DNA of 64,000 bases from Ottelia alismoides (GCA_037367405.1 JAZKJV010009791.1:206836-270835); one strand, 5' to 3'; counted from the stretch's first letter, positions 45,701 to 58,396 are shown. The notes: generated by a model from the sequence alone, not told the origin. Numbers and translations are program-made.

Positions 45701-46005
45701 TTATATAATGCATAATGATACTAATACTATTGTATTGCATTTTTATTACTTGTGCAGCATAGATAATTACTAATATAATATAAAAAATTTACTAAATGCA
45801 TTACAAAAATTACTTATTATGTTATTAGTAAACTTAATTAATAAAGCGAATACATAGACGTAATACTATTCACAATCTTATTATCTTATTTTACAAATAA
45901 CGTGAAAAAAAAATCATATGATTACATAAATATATGAAAGCTACCTGATCTTTCAGAGTTCTTATTGTCATCGATCAGATCGAGAAGACTGCCTTCGATG
46001 TCGAC
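42770..46005 (-). pseudogene. FAR1/MULE transposase pseudogene of MULE-C
   Basis: Homologous to the MULE-A transposase but broken into frames 45019-44702, 44715-44530, 44482-44054, 43912-43715 and 43585-42914. A first coding exon (up to 46005 back to 45944, ending ATCAG|GTAGCT) is cut by Athila-2; the intron 45943-45005 follows, with acceptor CTTTAG. Kept motifs: FAR1 start (ELFYEKYVTELGFNIRRSS), catalytic Asp in VTFDTTYN, TDQCPSINAAI, SWIM (CDCMEMESMGIPCRH) and C-terminal CKLCHKVNAGHD. Breaks include several frameshifts, TGG-to-TGA after SYCG near 43930 and a TGA inside the zinc knuckle at 42810. This copy supplies the upstream exon structure that is missing for MULE-A. Confidence 0.85.
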
Positions 46006-49000
46006 TGATGAATACCCATTCATCACTCTTTATTCTTATATTTTAGCTACAAAAACCTTTGCAAATGCATGTAGATATGTGTAAATAGGGATAATTAGCA
46101 AAAGCATGCATTGTGTAAAAACCTATAATTAGCATGTTTTTGTGCAAAAATAAAAGAATAAAGATTAAAAAGAAAAGGAGGGAAATATTTAGAATAAATA
46201 TTGAGCAACCTAACCCAAGGGAGGGCTCAATATGGGCCTGACCGCATAAAAGCCAAGTAGAGGGTAATAGGAGCTCATGTGTATATATTTATGTAAATAA
46301 AATAAAATCATATTTTCCTCACCCAAAAATATGCTTGCACATATTTGTACATATTTATTAATATAAAAACAAAACAAAAAGTTAAAAAAATCAAAAAATC
46401 AAAAATGCCCTTTCCCCATGTACATAGACCATACTCCTATATTTATTCAACCTTATAAATAAATAAAATTATTTTCTAAACTTTTTGTAAATATTCTATG
46501 TTATATATTGTAAATAAATAAAATAAAAAGAATCAAAACAAAAATCAAATAAAAATTACAAAATTCAAAATATAAAAAGACATTGTATATATACCATGTA
46601 TATAGATGTACATAACTATTTATTCTACCTATGTATATAAATAATAAAAATAAAATAAAAACACCCTTTTATTCCTTATTTTATACTATAAATAAATAAA
46701 ATATAAAATGGGAATAAAATTGTATAAAAATAATAATTAAAAATAAAAAAAAACCTACATATTGTATATATACCTATATATAGCTATATATTGTACATAC
46801 CTTATTTTTATTTCCAAAAATTAATTAAAAATCACCAAAAAATAGAAAAAAATAAAATAAAAATATTTCATGTTTTGAGTTTTGGCTGAATCGGGCCCTA
46901 GCTACCTCCATTTGTCATCTCAAGATTCAACCACGTGGCCTTCACCCAATGGCCCTGGGGGATGTTGACCGCCCGGTCAACTCCCCCCCCCCCCCAGGAC
47001 CACTTCCCACGGGTCTGCTGCGCCCGACCGATCTTCTCGGATTTTTCCCATACAGACCCGAATCCTTTTCGCCCAAACCCCGGGTCCGGAATGCTCACGT
47101 CATACCCGAGAACCTCGCCGGAGCCTTCGCCTCGGGATCCGCGCACCAGATCGCCCTACCCGCGCCCTTCTTCCCGGACCCGCCAGCATACTTAAGCTCA
47201 GCTCCGCCGCTCATTTCACGCATCTTTGGCCATTTGCTTCGATTTCCAGTGAGCTCCAGAGAGAGAGAGGTGACAACTCGAGTCTCGACCTGTCGCAGCG
47301 AGGAAAGGAGGCGAAAGTCACTGATCCGACGAGTCTTCACCGCCGTGCTCCGCCCCGAGTTGGAGCTCGAGCCTCGGACGTCGACGCTCCTTGAGGCGAG
47401 GACCGGGAGCACCCCCAGCTCCAGCACAGTTGATTCATCCACCCAGGTAGACCCTATTCCCTTTCCTTTTCGTCAATTTTAGATTTCCCCCAAATCTCGC
47501 CGTCGCCGACCATCGCTGATTCCGACCACCTCGCACCCCCATTCGATCATCGGAATCCATCGTCACCTCCGCCTTCCTCCCACGCACGTTCTCCGCACCT
47601 CCGTTCAACCCAGCTCGCACAGGAGCTGGGGATTCGAGCCCCTCCGTCCATCCCCTCGTCGGAGCTCGACCACTTCGCCTCCCCGACCACTTTCACCACG
47701 CCTAACGGGGTCGAGGCACTTTGCCCTCGACCCGCGAGTTTGCTGGCACACTTTGCAGGTTCATCCAAGCCCATCTGAGGGCTTGGACCATTTGGTCTAG
47801 CTGCTCCGCCTTCGCCGACCTCGCCGGAGTCCCCCAGGACTCGGTTGGGTCATCGGAGGCCTCCATTAGACGCGGAGGGCCCGCAGCTTTCTTCTCCGAT
47901 CTTCAGCGAGCTGCCAGGAGGAGACCAGTGCCGTCACGAGCCCGGCGAAGTTCGCCGGAGCCCTGTTCGTCCACCATCCTTCTCCGCCGTCCGATCGACC
48001 CCGAGCTCCAGATTTGATCTCGTTCGTCCATTCGAGGAGCAGCATCGACCGCCAGATCCTTCGAGGGTCGATCTCCACCGTCGATCCAGCGAGGCTCAGC
48101 CACTACTCTAGTCCACCGTTCGATCTTCCACGTGGCAGCGCCTGGACCGTCTGATCAACGTCGAGGATCCAACCCTGGGGCGCCACTCATCCCCAGCCGT
48201 CCATCTACCCACGTGGCGCCCATCCGTCGGCTCGACTTAATAAAGGGTAATTTACCCTTAGGCCCTTTCTTCTCTTTTATTTCGTTTTAGTCCTATAAAT
48301 ATTTTAGTCAGTTGTTTAGTTTTAGGGTAATTTGCATGTTGGACCCTGAGCTTATTTTATTTGCACTTATACCCCTGCCTGTGTGAGCCACGTGCTTCGT
48401 CACGTGTTATTTTGGTGTAATTGCAGTAGATGCCATTGTAGTTCTGGATGTTTATAAATGAATGAAATCTTTTTGATATTTGCATTTATGCCCCTGTGAA
48501 TGGTTTAATTTCGCATGTGCGTTTATTTTTGGGTAAATTGCAACTAAGGTCCTCGGACTTTTGGTACGTGTTACCATTTGGTCCCTGGACCTTATTTTTA
48601 TTACATAAAGGTCCCTGAGTGCCCCAGGCACGCGCCACGCGCGTGTTTTGCTGGGTATTTTGCACCGGGACCCCCAGAACTTAAGGTATTTGCATTTCAG
48701 TCCCTATGCACAGTACCCCCTTGCCATTTTTGAATAAAATATCAAATCACCTCCAAATTCGATGAAAATTTGACCCATGGCTCCTGCCATGGTGTAGGAT
48801 TTTTGAGAATTTTCGAGGACATTTTTGAGTTTATTTGTTATTTTTAAAAATTCAAAAACTATCATTTTTGTTACTTCCTAGACTAGAAAATCACAAAAAA
48901 ATATAAAAACCCCTCTAAAAATTCTATAAAAATTAGGTACTGTTTAGTTTAGGGTGTTTGATTTTCTAGCCAATTTTGGCTATTTTCATTGCTTAAAAAC

Positions 49001-49667
49001 CTTAAAAACTTAAAAACACCTAAAAACTCATAAAAATTCCAATAAATAATCTAAAAACCCAAAAACAATAATTTTGGTACTCAAATTTTCCTTGTTTTAT
49101 CTAGTTTACAGGAAAAATACCTCCAGGCCCTTTTGAGGCCCTTAGATATTTTATCTAGGGCTTTTGGGCCTGGCTGGACAGTACCTTGCATTTTTGTCAC
49201 TGTTTGATTTTTAGAAATTAAAATAAATATCAGAAAAATACCAAAAATTCACCAAAAACATAAAAAAATATAAAACACATAAAAAAATTTTTGTTTGAAT
49301 TTTTGCTTGATTTTTGTTGCATTAAATAAATTGTTGAAGTGTGCTTATTTGTGTGCCTTTTATTTTCTTTACTTATTAAAAATCCAAAAAAATATATAAA
49401 AACAATTAAAAACCACTAAAAATATTTTGTCTTTTATTTGAGTTGTTTTTACTACTTCGTAGGCCCTTGGCCAACCCGTGCTCCTTGAGTTCGACCCTGG
49501 GTGCTATACCAGGTTAAACATATAGCAGGACCGCTTACCTTGTTTTGATCGATTTTATTTGTATTTAGTGGTCTGATATTTTTCTTGATACACATCCATG
49601 TGATTGAGGTCGCAACGACCGTCTCAGTTACCTGATTGCCTTATTTGCTCGGGATTTTGTGCTATCA
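46006..49667 (+). repeat. 5' LTR of Athila-2, 3662 bp
   Basis: Begins TGATGAATACCCATTCATCA and ends GCTATCA before the PBS. Same three-zone layout as Athila-1. The TATA-box position reads GCATACTTAAGC (about 47186) instead of TATATAG. AATAAA at 48239-48244. Candidate intron 47447-47758. Confidence 0.9.
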
Positions 49668-49670
49668 GAA

Positions 49671-49688
49671 TGGCGCCGTTGCCGGGGA
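49671..49688 (+). other. Primer binding site of Athila-2
   Basis: TGGCGCCGTTGCCGGGGA, identical to Athila-1 and three bases after the LTR. Confidence 0.9.
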
Positions 49689-51136
49689 GCAATTCTTTTC
49701 GTTTTTATTTTCGCGGCTTTTCGCGGCTTTTTGTCTATATTTTGTTTGATTTTATTTCCTTTTTCTTTTTCTTTTATTTTTGTTTGTGTTTTATTTTGTG
49801 TGTTTATTTTATTTTACATTTTTGCACATATACCCTTATTTTTCATTTGCCTTTATTTTCTTTGATATTATTTGATTGGTTCTGACCACTTGTTTTCTCT
49901 TGCGAGGGCCCGAGGACCGAGGCGGCTATTCTCGAGGCCGGCGCAACTGCGGGATTCGGAGGCAGCTCCTTTCTTTGCGGAGCCGCAGGAGAGAGTGAGA
50001 GAGAGCTGAGTGGGTGAGGATTAGGGTAGATTTATTTTTGTTCATTATTATTGTAATAATACAGGACTCAGGACTTGGACTGCTTGGACATTTGTGACTT
50101 GACCGTAGCGGGTCTGTTTCGCCGAGCACCGGTGTGCTCGGGGGACCCTTAGGACCTTCGCGGTTTTTCGCGGCTTTTTCGCTGTTTTATTTTTCTTTTA
50201 TTTCTGCCTTTTCCGGTGTTTACGCGGTTTTTGCTCGAGCCCCTAGACTTAGGATTTTCTGGTGAATGTGCCGTAACTAGTAGGATCCACACACTTAATT
50301 GATTATCTGTTCCTATAGATCGATAATTGGACCTACTTAAAATCAATAATAAAAATAACCGATTCATTTGCCTCCGTAGCCTACGTGTCGCAGCCCGTCC
50401 TGTAAAACACTTTCTCCTACCCCCGATTTGTCGGACAGAGGAGGGACGGGCCAAGACCGGACTCTTTGGCTTGGAGGTCGGTGACCGGTTAGACGGTTCT
50501 TCGCTAGAAGTTGCTCGTCTAGGACCCGGCTTTACCGCTGCATCATATAGGTAGTTTTATTTCTGTCTTTACTTTTATGCGCGGATCATATTGCATGTAG
50601 AGTGCTGGAGATAGGTACGCATTTCTGACTTTGCATGCATCATTGATTTATCGCGCATCGGCTTTTTCGTCTTCTCCCCCCTGTTTTGGACTTAATAATC
50701 AGGAGAACCGAAAAATTCGTTAGGCCTTTTGTTTGCTTTGAAAAAGATTAAAAAAGCTGAAACCATAAAATTGGGACTGCTAAAATTATTGATCTTAAAA
50801 ACCGCTCACCCTAAAAACTTTGTCTTGGGGAGAGCAACCCCCTCATTGTTTGGTTTGGATGCGCGAGAGAGTGACCCGCACCCTAGGTAGAGCCCCCCGT
50901 TGCTAGTCCCGACTGATTACCGACTTTTCCGTGCGGGCCAGTCGGTTGGGTTAGCATCGGATATCCCAACAGGTCACGTAAGCGCTCTGATATTCTGTGT
51001 GTTCACCAAAATAAAATCGACAAGATAATTTGACCGAACTTTCACGGTCTTCAGCTCGCGTTGCGTTGGTGAACCGGGGGTTTGTTTTCTGATCGTAATT
51101 TTTCCAGATCTCATCTGCCTTACTCGCCAGATCAAG
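49689..51136 (+). other. Athila-2 leader
   Basis: About 1.45 kb colinear with the Athila-1 leader with small indels. Short ORFs are not kept between the two copies, so it is treated as noncoding. Confidence 0.7.
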
Positions 51137-54100
51137 ATGATGGGTAGACGGTCTTCTAGGCAGCCTCTGGCTGCACCGCTTTCGGGCACGTCTACCTCAT
51201 CATCTAGGTTGGCTCGCGAGAGTTCAGACCCGCTCTCCGAGCCCGAGTACGATTCCACCCTGTTCCCCCTCGACCCCCTTTCTGATCTACCTGAGAGACA
51301 CGAGCCCGAGGAGAGATTGCTACATTTGACAGCACCTGAGTTGGGCTCGTTTGGTTTTGCAGACGTCGCCATGGCCGGCAGTTCTGAGGATCGTTCCTGC
51401 ACAGAGCACGTTGTGATGGATCAGGGAGCGATCAACTCCACCTTGATCGCCTCATTAGAGACAGTTCAGCAGCAGTTACGCGATCAGGGAGCATTTATGA
51501 TTGAGATGAGGAGAGAGTTGGAGCGCCTCCGATTAGAGCGAGATGAGCAGAGCGAGCCCGAGGAGATACCGGATGCAGAGGCACGAGCCGCCGCAGCAGC
51601 AGCAGCAGCCGCGGCCGCCGCCGCAGCGGCAGCAGCCGCGGGAGGAGGAGGACCACCTAGACCGATGCGGGAGTTGCACAACCCCGGATCTACACTGATG
51701 CACCATTGGGTGGTGGTACCTGCTATCGTGGGGGACTTCAAGTTCCCCCCGAACACCCTGCAGATGCTTCCTCGTTTCCACGGACTTGCCACTGAGGAGC
51801 CCCACCTCCACCTCCAGGAGTTTCTGATGATCTACAGTACTGTCCACGACCGGCATGTGGACCAGGACACGATCCGGATGATAGCCTTCCCGTTTTCACG
51901 GGCAGATAGAGCAGCCACCTGGCTGAAGCATCTTGGGAGGTTTGTCTATACCTGGGAGCAGCTCCGCACCGAGTACTTGAACAAGTACTATCCACTCGGG
52001 CGGACGAATGCAGCGAGGGCCCTGATCAGCAACTTCTCCATGTTCCCCAACGAGTAGTTTCATGAGGCATGGGAGAGGTTCCGAGAGCTCCTGGACAGAT
52101 GCCCGCACCACGACATCACGAAGCCGAACCTTGTGCAGAGCTTCTTCAGCGGGTTGACACCAGAGCTACAGGGCCTGGTGAATGCTTCTTGCGGCGGGTC
52201 CTACCTCGCCAAGGACCACGACAAGGTCTGGGCCATCTTCGAGAAGATGGCTGAGAACTATATGGTGATGTCTCAGACCAGGTTGTATACTCAGAAGACC
52301 CAGCCACATCAGCCAGGACCCGTGCAGTACCAGCGGATAGCACGGGTAGATGCAGGTCCATCCAGTTCGTCCGCAGCCGCAGCAGCACAGGCAGAGTCGT
52401 CAGCTGCGGACATGGGCATTATCAGCGAGAAGCTGGACCGCATGGAGCTGATCGAGAAGAAGCAGTGCCAGAGTATCACGCAGATGGAGCAAATGGCACA
52501 GGTTCTGAGCGACATGAAGACACAGCTCATGTGTCTCCAGGAGGCACAGACGGCTTCTCAACCCCGTCTTCAGTCGCGAGGCAACGTCGGCAGCAGCAGC
52601 AGCTCGTCCCAGCGCTCCAGCACCCACGTGCAGCCTAGACAGGTCCATCTTGTACAGGCGGAGCCGTACCAGCAGCCGCAGCCCACCTGCCAGTCCCCAC
52701 CATCTCCAGAGATGCAGATGGTGGTCTACCAGCCGGACCAGCCTCTGGCAGTACTCCCACCAGCCCCCTACGATGCCGAGCCGTTGATGGATGTCAACGG
52801 GATTTGGTATGACCGCCCCCAGCCTGGGATCCGACGAGACCATCCCGGATTCAGGTGGGGGAGTGGTGGTACCCAGCCCCAGCAGCAGCCGTCAGGACAG
52901 GGAGGGCAGTACTCCCAGCAGAGAGATCACCACCAGCCGCAGCAGCAGCCCCCAGCATATCAGCAGCACCAGCCATCCTTCGGTCCTCGTCCCTATCAGC
53001 AGCAGGGACAGTCGTGGAGACGTGAGCAGCAGGCTCACCCAGTTCAGCAGCAGCACCCTTCCTCGTACCCCTCTTACCAGCACCAGCAGCAGCAGTTCCA
53101 GCAGCCTCACCCACAGAGAGGCTACCCGTCGGGTTCCCACGAGAGCCCTGCTTTGGATGACATCGCCCGCCTCCTCACGGACCAGCAGGCCACATTCAGA
53201 CGGGAGATGGACGAGTTCCGCCAGGAGATGCGGGACTTGGTGAGAGGGAAGGCCGCCATTCCATCCCAGATTGAGCCGAACCTGAACAACCTCAAGAGGA
53301 AATCTGAGCAGGTAGTACATACTGAGTTTGCCACTCCTAGTGACCCATTTGATGATACATCTTCGGATCTATTTGATGCTGATTTTGTCACACTTAGGAG
53401 CGGTAGGACCCCAGCAGGCGGCGGCGCCTCATCTGAGCTTCACCACGAGGACACTTCAGAGGCGCCACATGAGGAGGAGGAGAGCGGTACTGAGGCCGCT
53501 CCAGATGATGACGGTGGCACTGAAGCCACCAAGGATGCTGATCCCACCGGCGGTACTGAGGCCGCCGCTTCACCAGATCTAGGAGGTGGTACTGACGCCA
53601 CCATTTCAGCCGAGCCAGCCCGCGGTACTGATGCCGCGAGACGTCTACCAGCAGCAGCAGCACAGCCAGCTCACGGTGGTACTGAGGCCACCGGTGTTAG
53701 TATAGAGAGAGATGTTGTTTTTCCTCGCCGTGTTGTATCTCAGGACTTTGGTGTGAATAAAGGAAAAGGTTTAGTTTCTTCTGGTCCCACTGTGGTGCAT
53801 GATGTATGTGTGGATCCGGTCATCGAACCGTCTAGGCCTTTTCCTAGTCCTTCATCTGCGAAGGACCCTGTGATCCCCTTCCCTAGAGCCCTTCAGATGG
53901 GGAAGGGGAAGAAAAATGATCCAAAAAAGAGAGAGCTTGAGGAGTTCAGCCAGAGCATGATCGATCGATTCCATATCCAGCTGACCCTCCAGGAGGCTTT
54001 GCAGCACATCCCCCTTCTCCAGCGATCTTTGAGAGAGAGGACTACAGTCAGGAGGAGGAGGAGGAACCACACTTCAGAGATCCATGTGCTGACCAAGGCC

Positions 54101-55467
54101 ACGTGTTTTGCGATCCAGAACCGCCTGCCAGCCAAGAGGCCAGATTCAGGGGCCCCGTATGTCAGATGCCAAATTAGTGAGCAGAGGTTCGACTGTACTC
54201 TTCTAGATAGCGGATCGTCGATCAACCTTCTTCCGGCAGCCCTTCTCGACCGCTTTGAGTTGGGCACTCTTCGACAGAGCAGGACAGTCCTTCAGTTCGC
54301 TGATCGATCTGTCAAGAGGCCGAAGGGGTTATTACGAGACGTTATCGTCACGATTCAGGGCCTGAAATTCCCCGTGGACTTCGTAGTGTTGGACATGGAG
54401 ATCCCTGAATCAGTGGCCGATACCCCCATCATCCTTGGTCGTCCGTTCTTGGCCACAGCCAAGGCGGTGACTGATCATGATAGCGGGAAGGTGTACTTTC
54501 GCGTCGAGGGTGAGAGCATACAAATAGAGACGGTCGAGGACTACAAAGCTAGATTCAGAACCCGCTCAGATGCGAGTACAGACTCAAAGCAGCTGACAGA
54601 CGCAGAGCCAGACATCCACCAGGACTGTGATTTTGTGATCACAGATGATGAGGCATCTTGGGAAGATCTTGAGACACAGACCATCCTCTCACTTTCAGAT
54701 ACAGCTGATGCCGAGATGATAGCAGAGGAGAGTCTGGAGAGCACAGTCTTGGTCCAGGATACCATAGAGGCAGCAGAGCTGGTCCTTGATCGCAGCACGA
54801 TGTTTAGTGATGGTGGTGCTGAGGCCACCTTGTTTTCCGGTGGTACTGATGCCACCGCGGTTGATACAGATCCCTCGGATTCAGAGTCTGATTGGGCCGA
54901 TTGTGATGATCAGATGCCAGACCTGATTCCACCTGAGCCTACAGATGAGGAGGAGGTAGATGCAGAGCAGACCAGAGACAGTGCAGTTGAGCAGCCTTCT
55001 CCAGATCCAGTTTGCGAGAGTACGCTTTCACTTTCCCAGGCAGATTTGGCAGACTTAGCAGCTTTCACTCAGTTTCTTCCGCAGCCAGATTTGCCAGCAC
55101 CCAGCATTCCAGAGCTGAAGCCGCTCCCTACTTCGCTGAAGTATCGATTCCTTGCGGGCGAGCCAGAGATGTACCCAGTCATCATCTCCGCCGAGTTGAC
55201 TGGAGAGCAGGAATCCCGTTTGATGGGGGTTCTTGAAAAGAACCGCAAGGCGATCGGATGGAGCGTAGCAGATCTCCATGGGATTAGTCCATCAGTGTGC
55301 TCCCACCATATCTATCTCGAGGAAGGGGCGAAGCCGTCACGTGAGTTCCAGCGGCGACTGAACCCCAACCTGAGAGAGGTTGTGATGAAGGAAATATCAA
55401 AATGGTGGAGTGCAGATTTTATTTATCCCATTTCCGACTCCAAGTGGGTCAGCCCCTTGCATGTGGT
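51137..55467 (+). pseudogene. gag-pol: Athila-2 gag-pol, 5' part (to RT), one nonsense codon
   Basis: ATGATG start at 51137. The gag frame is open to TAG at 52055-52057, where Athila-1 has CAG. The same frame then continues without a break from 52058 to the LARD insertion, proving that gag and pol form one frame in this family. It includes Gln-rich and poly-Ala tracts (51585-51642), GGT[E/D]AT repeats, protease LLDSGSS near 54208, the acidic spacer and the start of RT (KPLPTSLKYRFL, WVSPLHVV). After 55467 the frame runs 172 bases into LARD sequence before stopping. Confidence 0.9.
55463..55467 (+). other. Target site duplication GTGGT, left of LARD
   Basis: GTGGT before the LARD start; repeated at 63489-63493. 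Removing the insertion restores colinearity with Athila-1 pol around 21533-21540. Confidence 0.95.
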
Positions 55468-58396
55468 TGATGAACGCAAAATTCGCCTCGATAATAAATA
55501 TATCTTAAGTTGTAGTATAGGAGGCGAATTTTGTTCAGCAAAAACCACAGTCTTTGAATGCTGTGGAATATTTATACTTGGTAAGTGTACCAATCGAACA
55601 CAGGGACACAACTGCTTAATTAAGGTTTTTGAATATTGATTCTTGAAGTTCAATGTCAAGTAATCTCATTTTCAGGTCCATATGCAATTTATGAAGCACT
55701 AAGCTATTTACAAGGTAATGCCATGATGCATGCATTTTTTTAGACATTTTTATGCTAGTTAAAGTGATGCATGTGCAAATAATGCAAAAGAATATGCATG
55801 ATGAATCAAATGCTACAATTATACCCTTAAAAAAATGAGCAACACAATATAGAATGAAGTTAGAGCCATTTTGAACATATCATTAAAAATCGGTCATGAA
55901 ATCAAGCAAAACAAGTAGAGCTAGGTCCCATTTATCACATAAAAACTCACTTAAATTTAAACAGTGTCAAATGGGACAAATAAGTATGCTAGAATGTAGA
56001 GGACAAAATAAGGATCAAAACGACACTAAAATCATGCAATTTGGACCTACGATGCTCAAGTTATGCTAAAAACAGTGCAAGGGCATAAATGTAATAAAAA
56101 TGCAAGAAAAATAAAGGATAAATATTGCATTTAGGTCCCTGGAGGGACCTAATTGCAAATAGTAAAAACCGCCTGGGCCCAGATGCAAATTTCCCGTTGC
56201 GCGTAGGGACCTATTTGTAATTTCCAAAATGTTGCGGGGCTTCCCTGTAAAATACCCCAGATGCGCACGTGGAGCACGCGCCTGGAGGACCAAATTGTAA
56301 TTTTCATTTCATCCGGGGTCATTTCTGCAAAATACCCAGCACCTCACGTGCGCTGCACGTGAGGGCTAGGCTCGGGTCACTCCCGCTGCTTCGGGACACG
56401 TGGCGTCTTCTGGAGGTCTGTCGGGAGGCTCGGACGACCCGAGCCTGTAGGTTGGAGAAGCGGCTCGGGTCCACCACGTGTCCTCATCAGGGCCGCCCGA
56501 TCAGGAGGATCGGACGGTGCCTGTACCGTCGTGCTCCTCCGCAAGTCACCGGAGGAGGGCGGGGCTCCGGCGACCTGCCAATAGCTCCGTCGTGCCTCCC
56601 GAGGTCGTCTGAGGGTCGTGGAAGCATGCTGGAGGTCCGACGGAGATCTTGGAGTCACTGCGAAGCTCCATGGAGGTCTGGAGCTCCCCGTCGATCCATG
56701 GTTGTTGGGAGAAGAGGCTCGAGATCGGCGGGGAGGTGCAATCTCCGGCTAGTGAAGAGAATGGACCTGCAAAGTTAATCTAGCCGAAGCGAAGGGTGTG
56801 CGGGTGAGTTTGTGAGTGAACGGAGGCCTTGAAGGTGGCGAGAAGTGAGGGCCCTGGTCGTCTTCTCCGGCGGAGCAGGGGAAGAGTGGTCGGAGCGGTT
56901 GGGGGTTCTGGAGAAGGGAATGGGTGGTCGGCGAGGGTCGGGGTGGTTGGGCGGAGCTGATGGGTAGGTCAGATGAGGGTGAATCGGTCGTGGCTGAGTG
57001 GCGAAATTCGAAAAAAAATGTGAGAAAAAGATCTCCTCGCCGGAGCGAGGAGTTGGCGGAGGAGGAAGTCTGGGCTGGGCTTCAATGGAAGCCCTGGTCG
57101 TCGCACAACAGGGCCGACTTCTCCCTGGTGCTCGGCGGCTCGCCATTGGCTGCCGCGACGTGGCCGGGGGCCACGGATCACACCGGGGCTTCGGCCGTCG
57201 ATGCCCCCTTGTAAGGGCTCCTCCGCTGTCACTGGAGAGCCAGGGGCTCGGGCCGAAGGCTCCCAAATGGTGGATCCTTGACTCCGGTGACGGGGGAGGG
57301 TTTAAATAGGCGGAGGGGTTGGATGTTACAGTGGTGGAGGGGCGTTTTGGAGCGAGGTTTTAATGGAGTGGGAGTGATGGCGAGGGGACTTGATGAAGGT
57401 GCGAGGATGGCGGAGGTACGGGCTCGGTGCTGGCGGCGTTACGAGAGGAGATGGGTGGCTGGGACGGTGGCTAAAAAAGGAAGGGGTTGGGAGCGTTGCA
57501 AGGGTAACGGCCGGGGGCGAAGTGCGTGGGAGGTAGACGATGATGATCGAGCCGTTGGATCTAGCGATCCAACGGCTTTGATGAGAGCGCTGATGGAGGG
57601 CCACGATGAAAGGAAGGGGGGATCTAACGGCGTGGGATAACTGGGTGACGTGGCTTTTGGAGGGGCGTAGGATAGGCGCTTGATCGGATGGCTGTGGTGA
57701 GAGGATGATGTGGCGTGTTTACAGCCGAGGGATGAGAGTGGATCTGAGGGCTGGCGTTGAGGCGTCAATGTGTGGCTTAGATTTGATCTGGAGATCAGAT
57801 CGGGCGGCTGAGGAATGAAGCGGGGTGGACGGCTGGGATGGGGGCGATTGGAAGGGGATCTAACGGCCCAGATTGGGCGCCAGATGGCGGGAAGGAGAGC
57901 GGGCCACGTGGGCGGCCCAGGGGGCGCCACGTGGCCCAATCAGAATAATTCAGAAATAAAAACAAAGAAAAATATAAAAGAAATAGTTAGAGGCCGAATT
58001 TGGAAAAAGTCAAAACATAAAAGTTGTTCGTCTCGACGAGATCTACAACTTTCATGTTGGGCAAAAAGCCAAAAGATGTCATTTGTACAAAAGCTATTTT
58101 TGGGGGTATTTTTAAGGGGATAAAAACACCGATTTTGTGGTTTTGAGTTGTTTTTGTATTTTTTAGTGGTTTTAAAGGTCAGTGAATTATAGACAACTTA
58201 TCTACCTAATTTTTAGGGGTTTTCGAGTGATAAAATAATTACAGAAAAATAAGGGCAATTAAATACAAATAATTAAGGTTAAATATAGACAATATAAGAC
58301 AAGATAAAAATAGAGAATTAGAGGTGATTTTTATTGGTTTGTTTAAGCAGGGATTTTAATACGGAGTTCTTAGCATGATGAATACGAGATTCATCA
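55468..58396 (-). repeat. LARD LTR, left-hand copy (3' LTR by element orientation)
   Basis: Starts TGATGAACGC and ends TTCATCA on +. GC-rich core 56270-57940. TATTTAAA on - at 57308-57301 is a likely TATA box. It retains an 80 bp segment (about 56215-56295) missing from the other LTR. Confidence 0.9.

Larger units (their letters stand above)
34111..46005 (+). mobile_element. MULE-C: decayed autonomous-type MULE (right end outside window)
   Basis: Left terminus GGGGGCTTATCTAGAGGGCC at 34111 follows a TA/GA tract. It holds a Ulp1-like pseudogene on + (36895-40684) and a transposase pseudogene on - (46005-42770), the mirror image of MULE-A. Noncoding parts carry GTTACT on +, so the motif has the same polarity relative to the genes. 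Athila-2 interrupts the transposase at 46006; the rest of the element should lie beyond the 3' LTR of Athila-2, outside the window. Confidence 0.8.

Noticed and set aside
56269..57940. Several 90-170 codon ORFs in the LARD LTR
   Set aside because: They overlap in many frames on both strands of a GC-rich LTR, repeat in the other LTR with frame breaks and show no recognisable domain.
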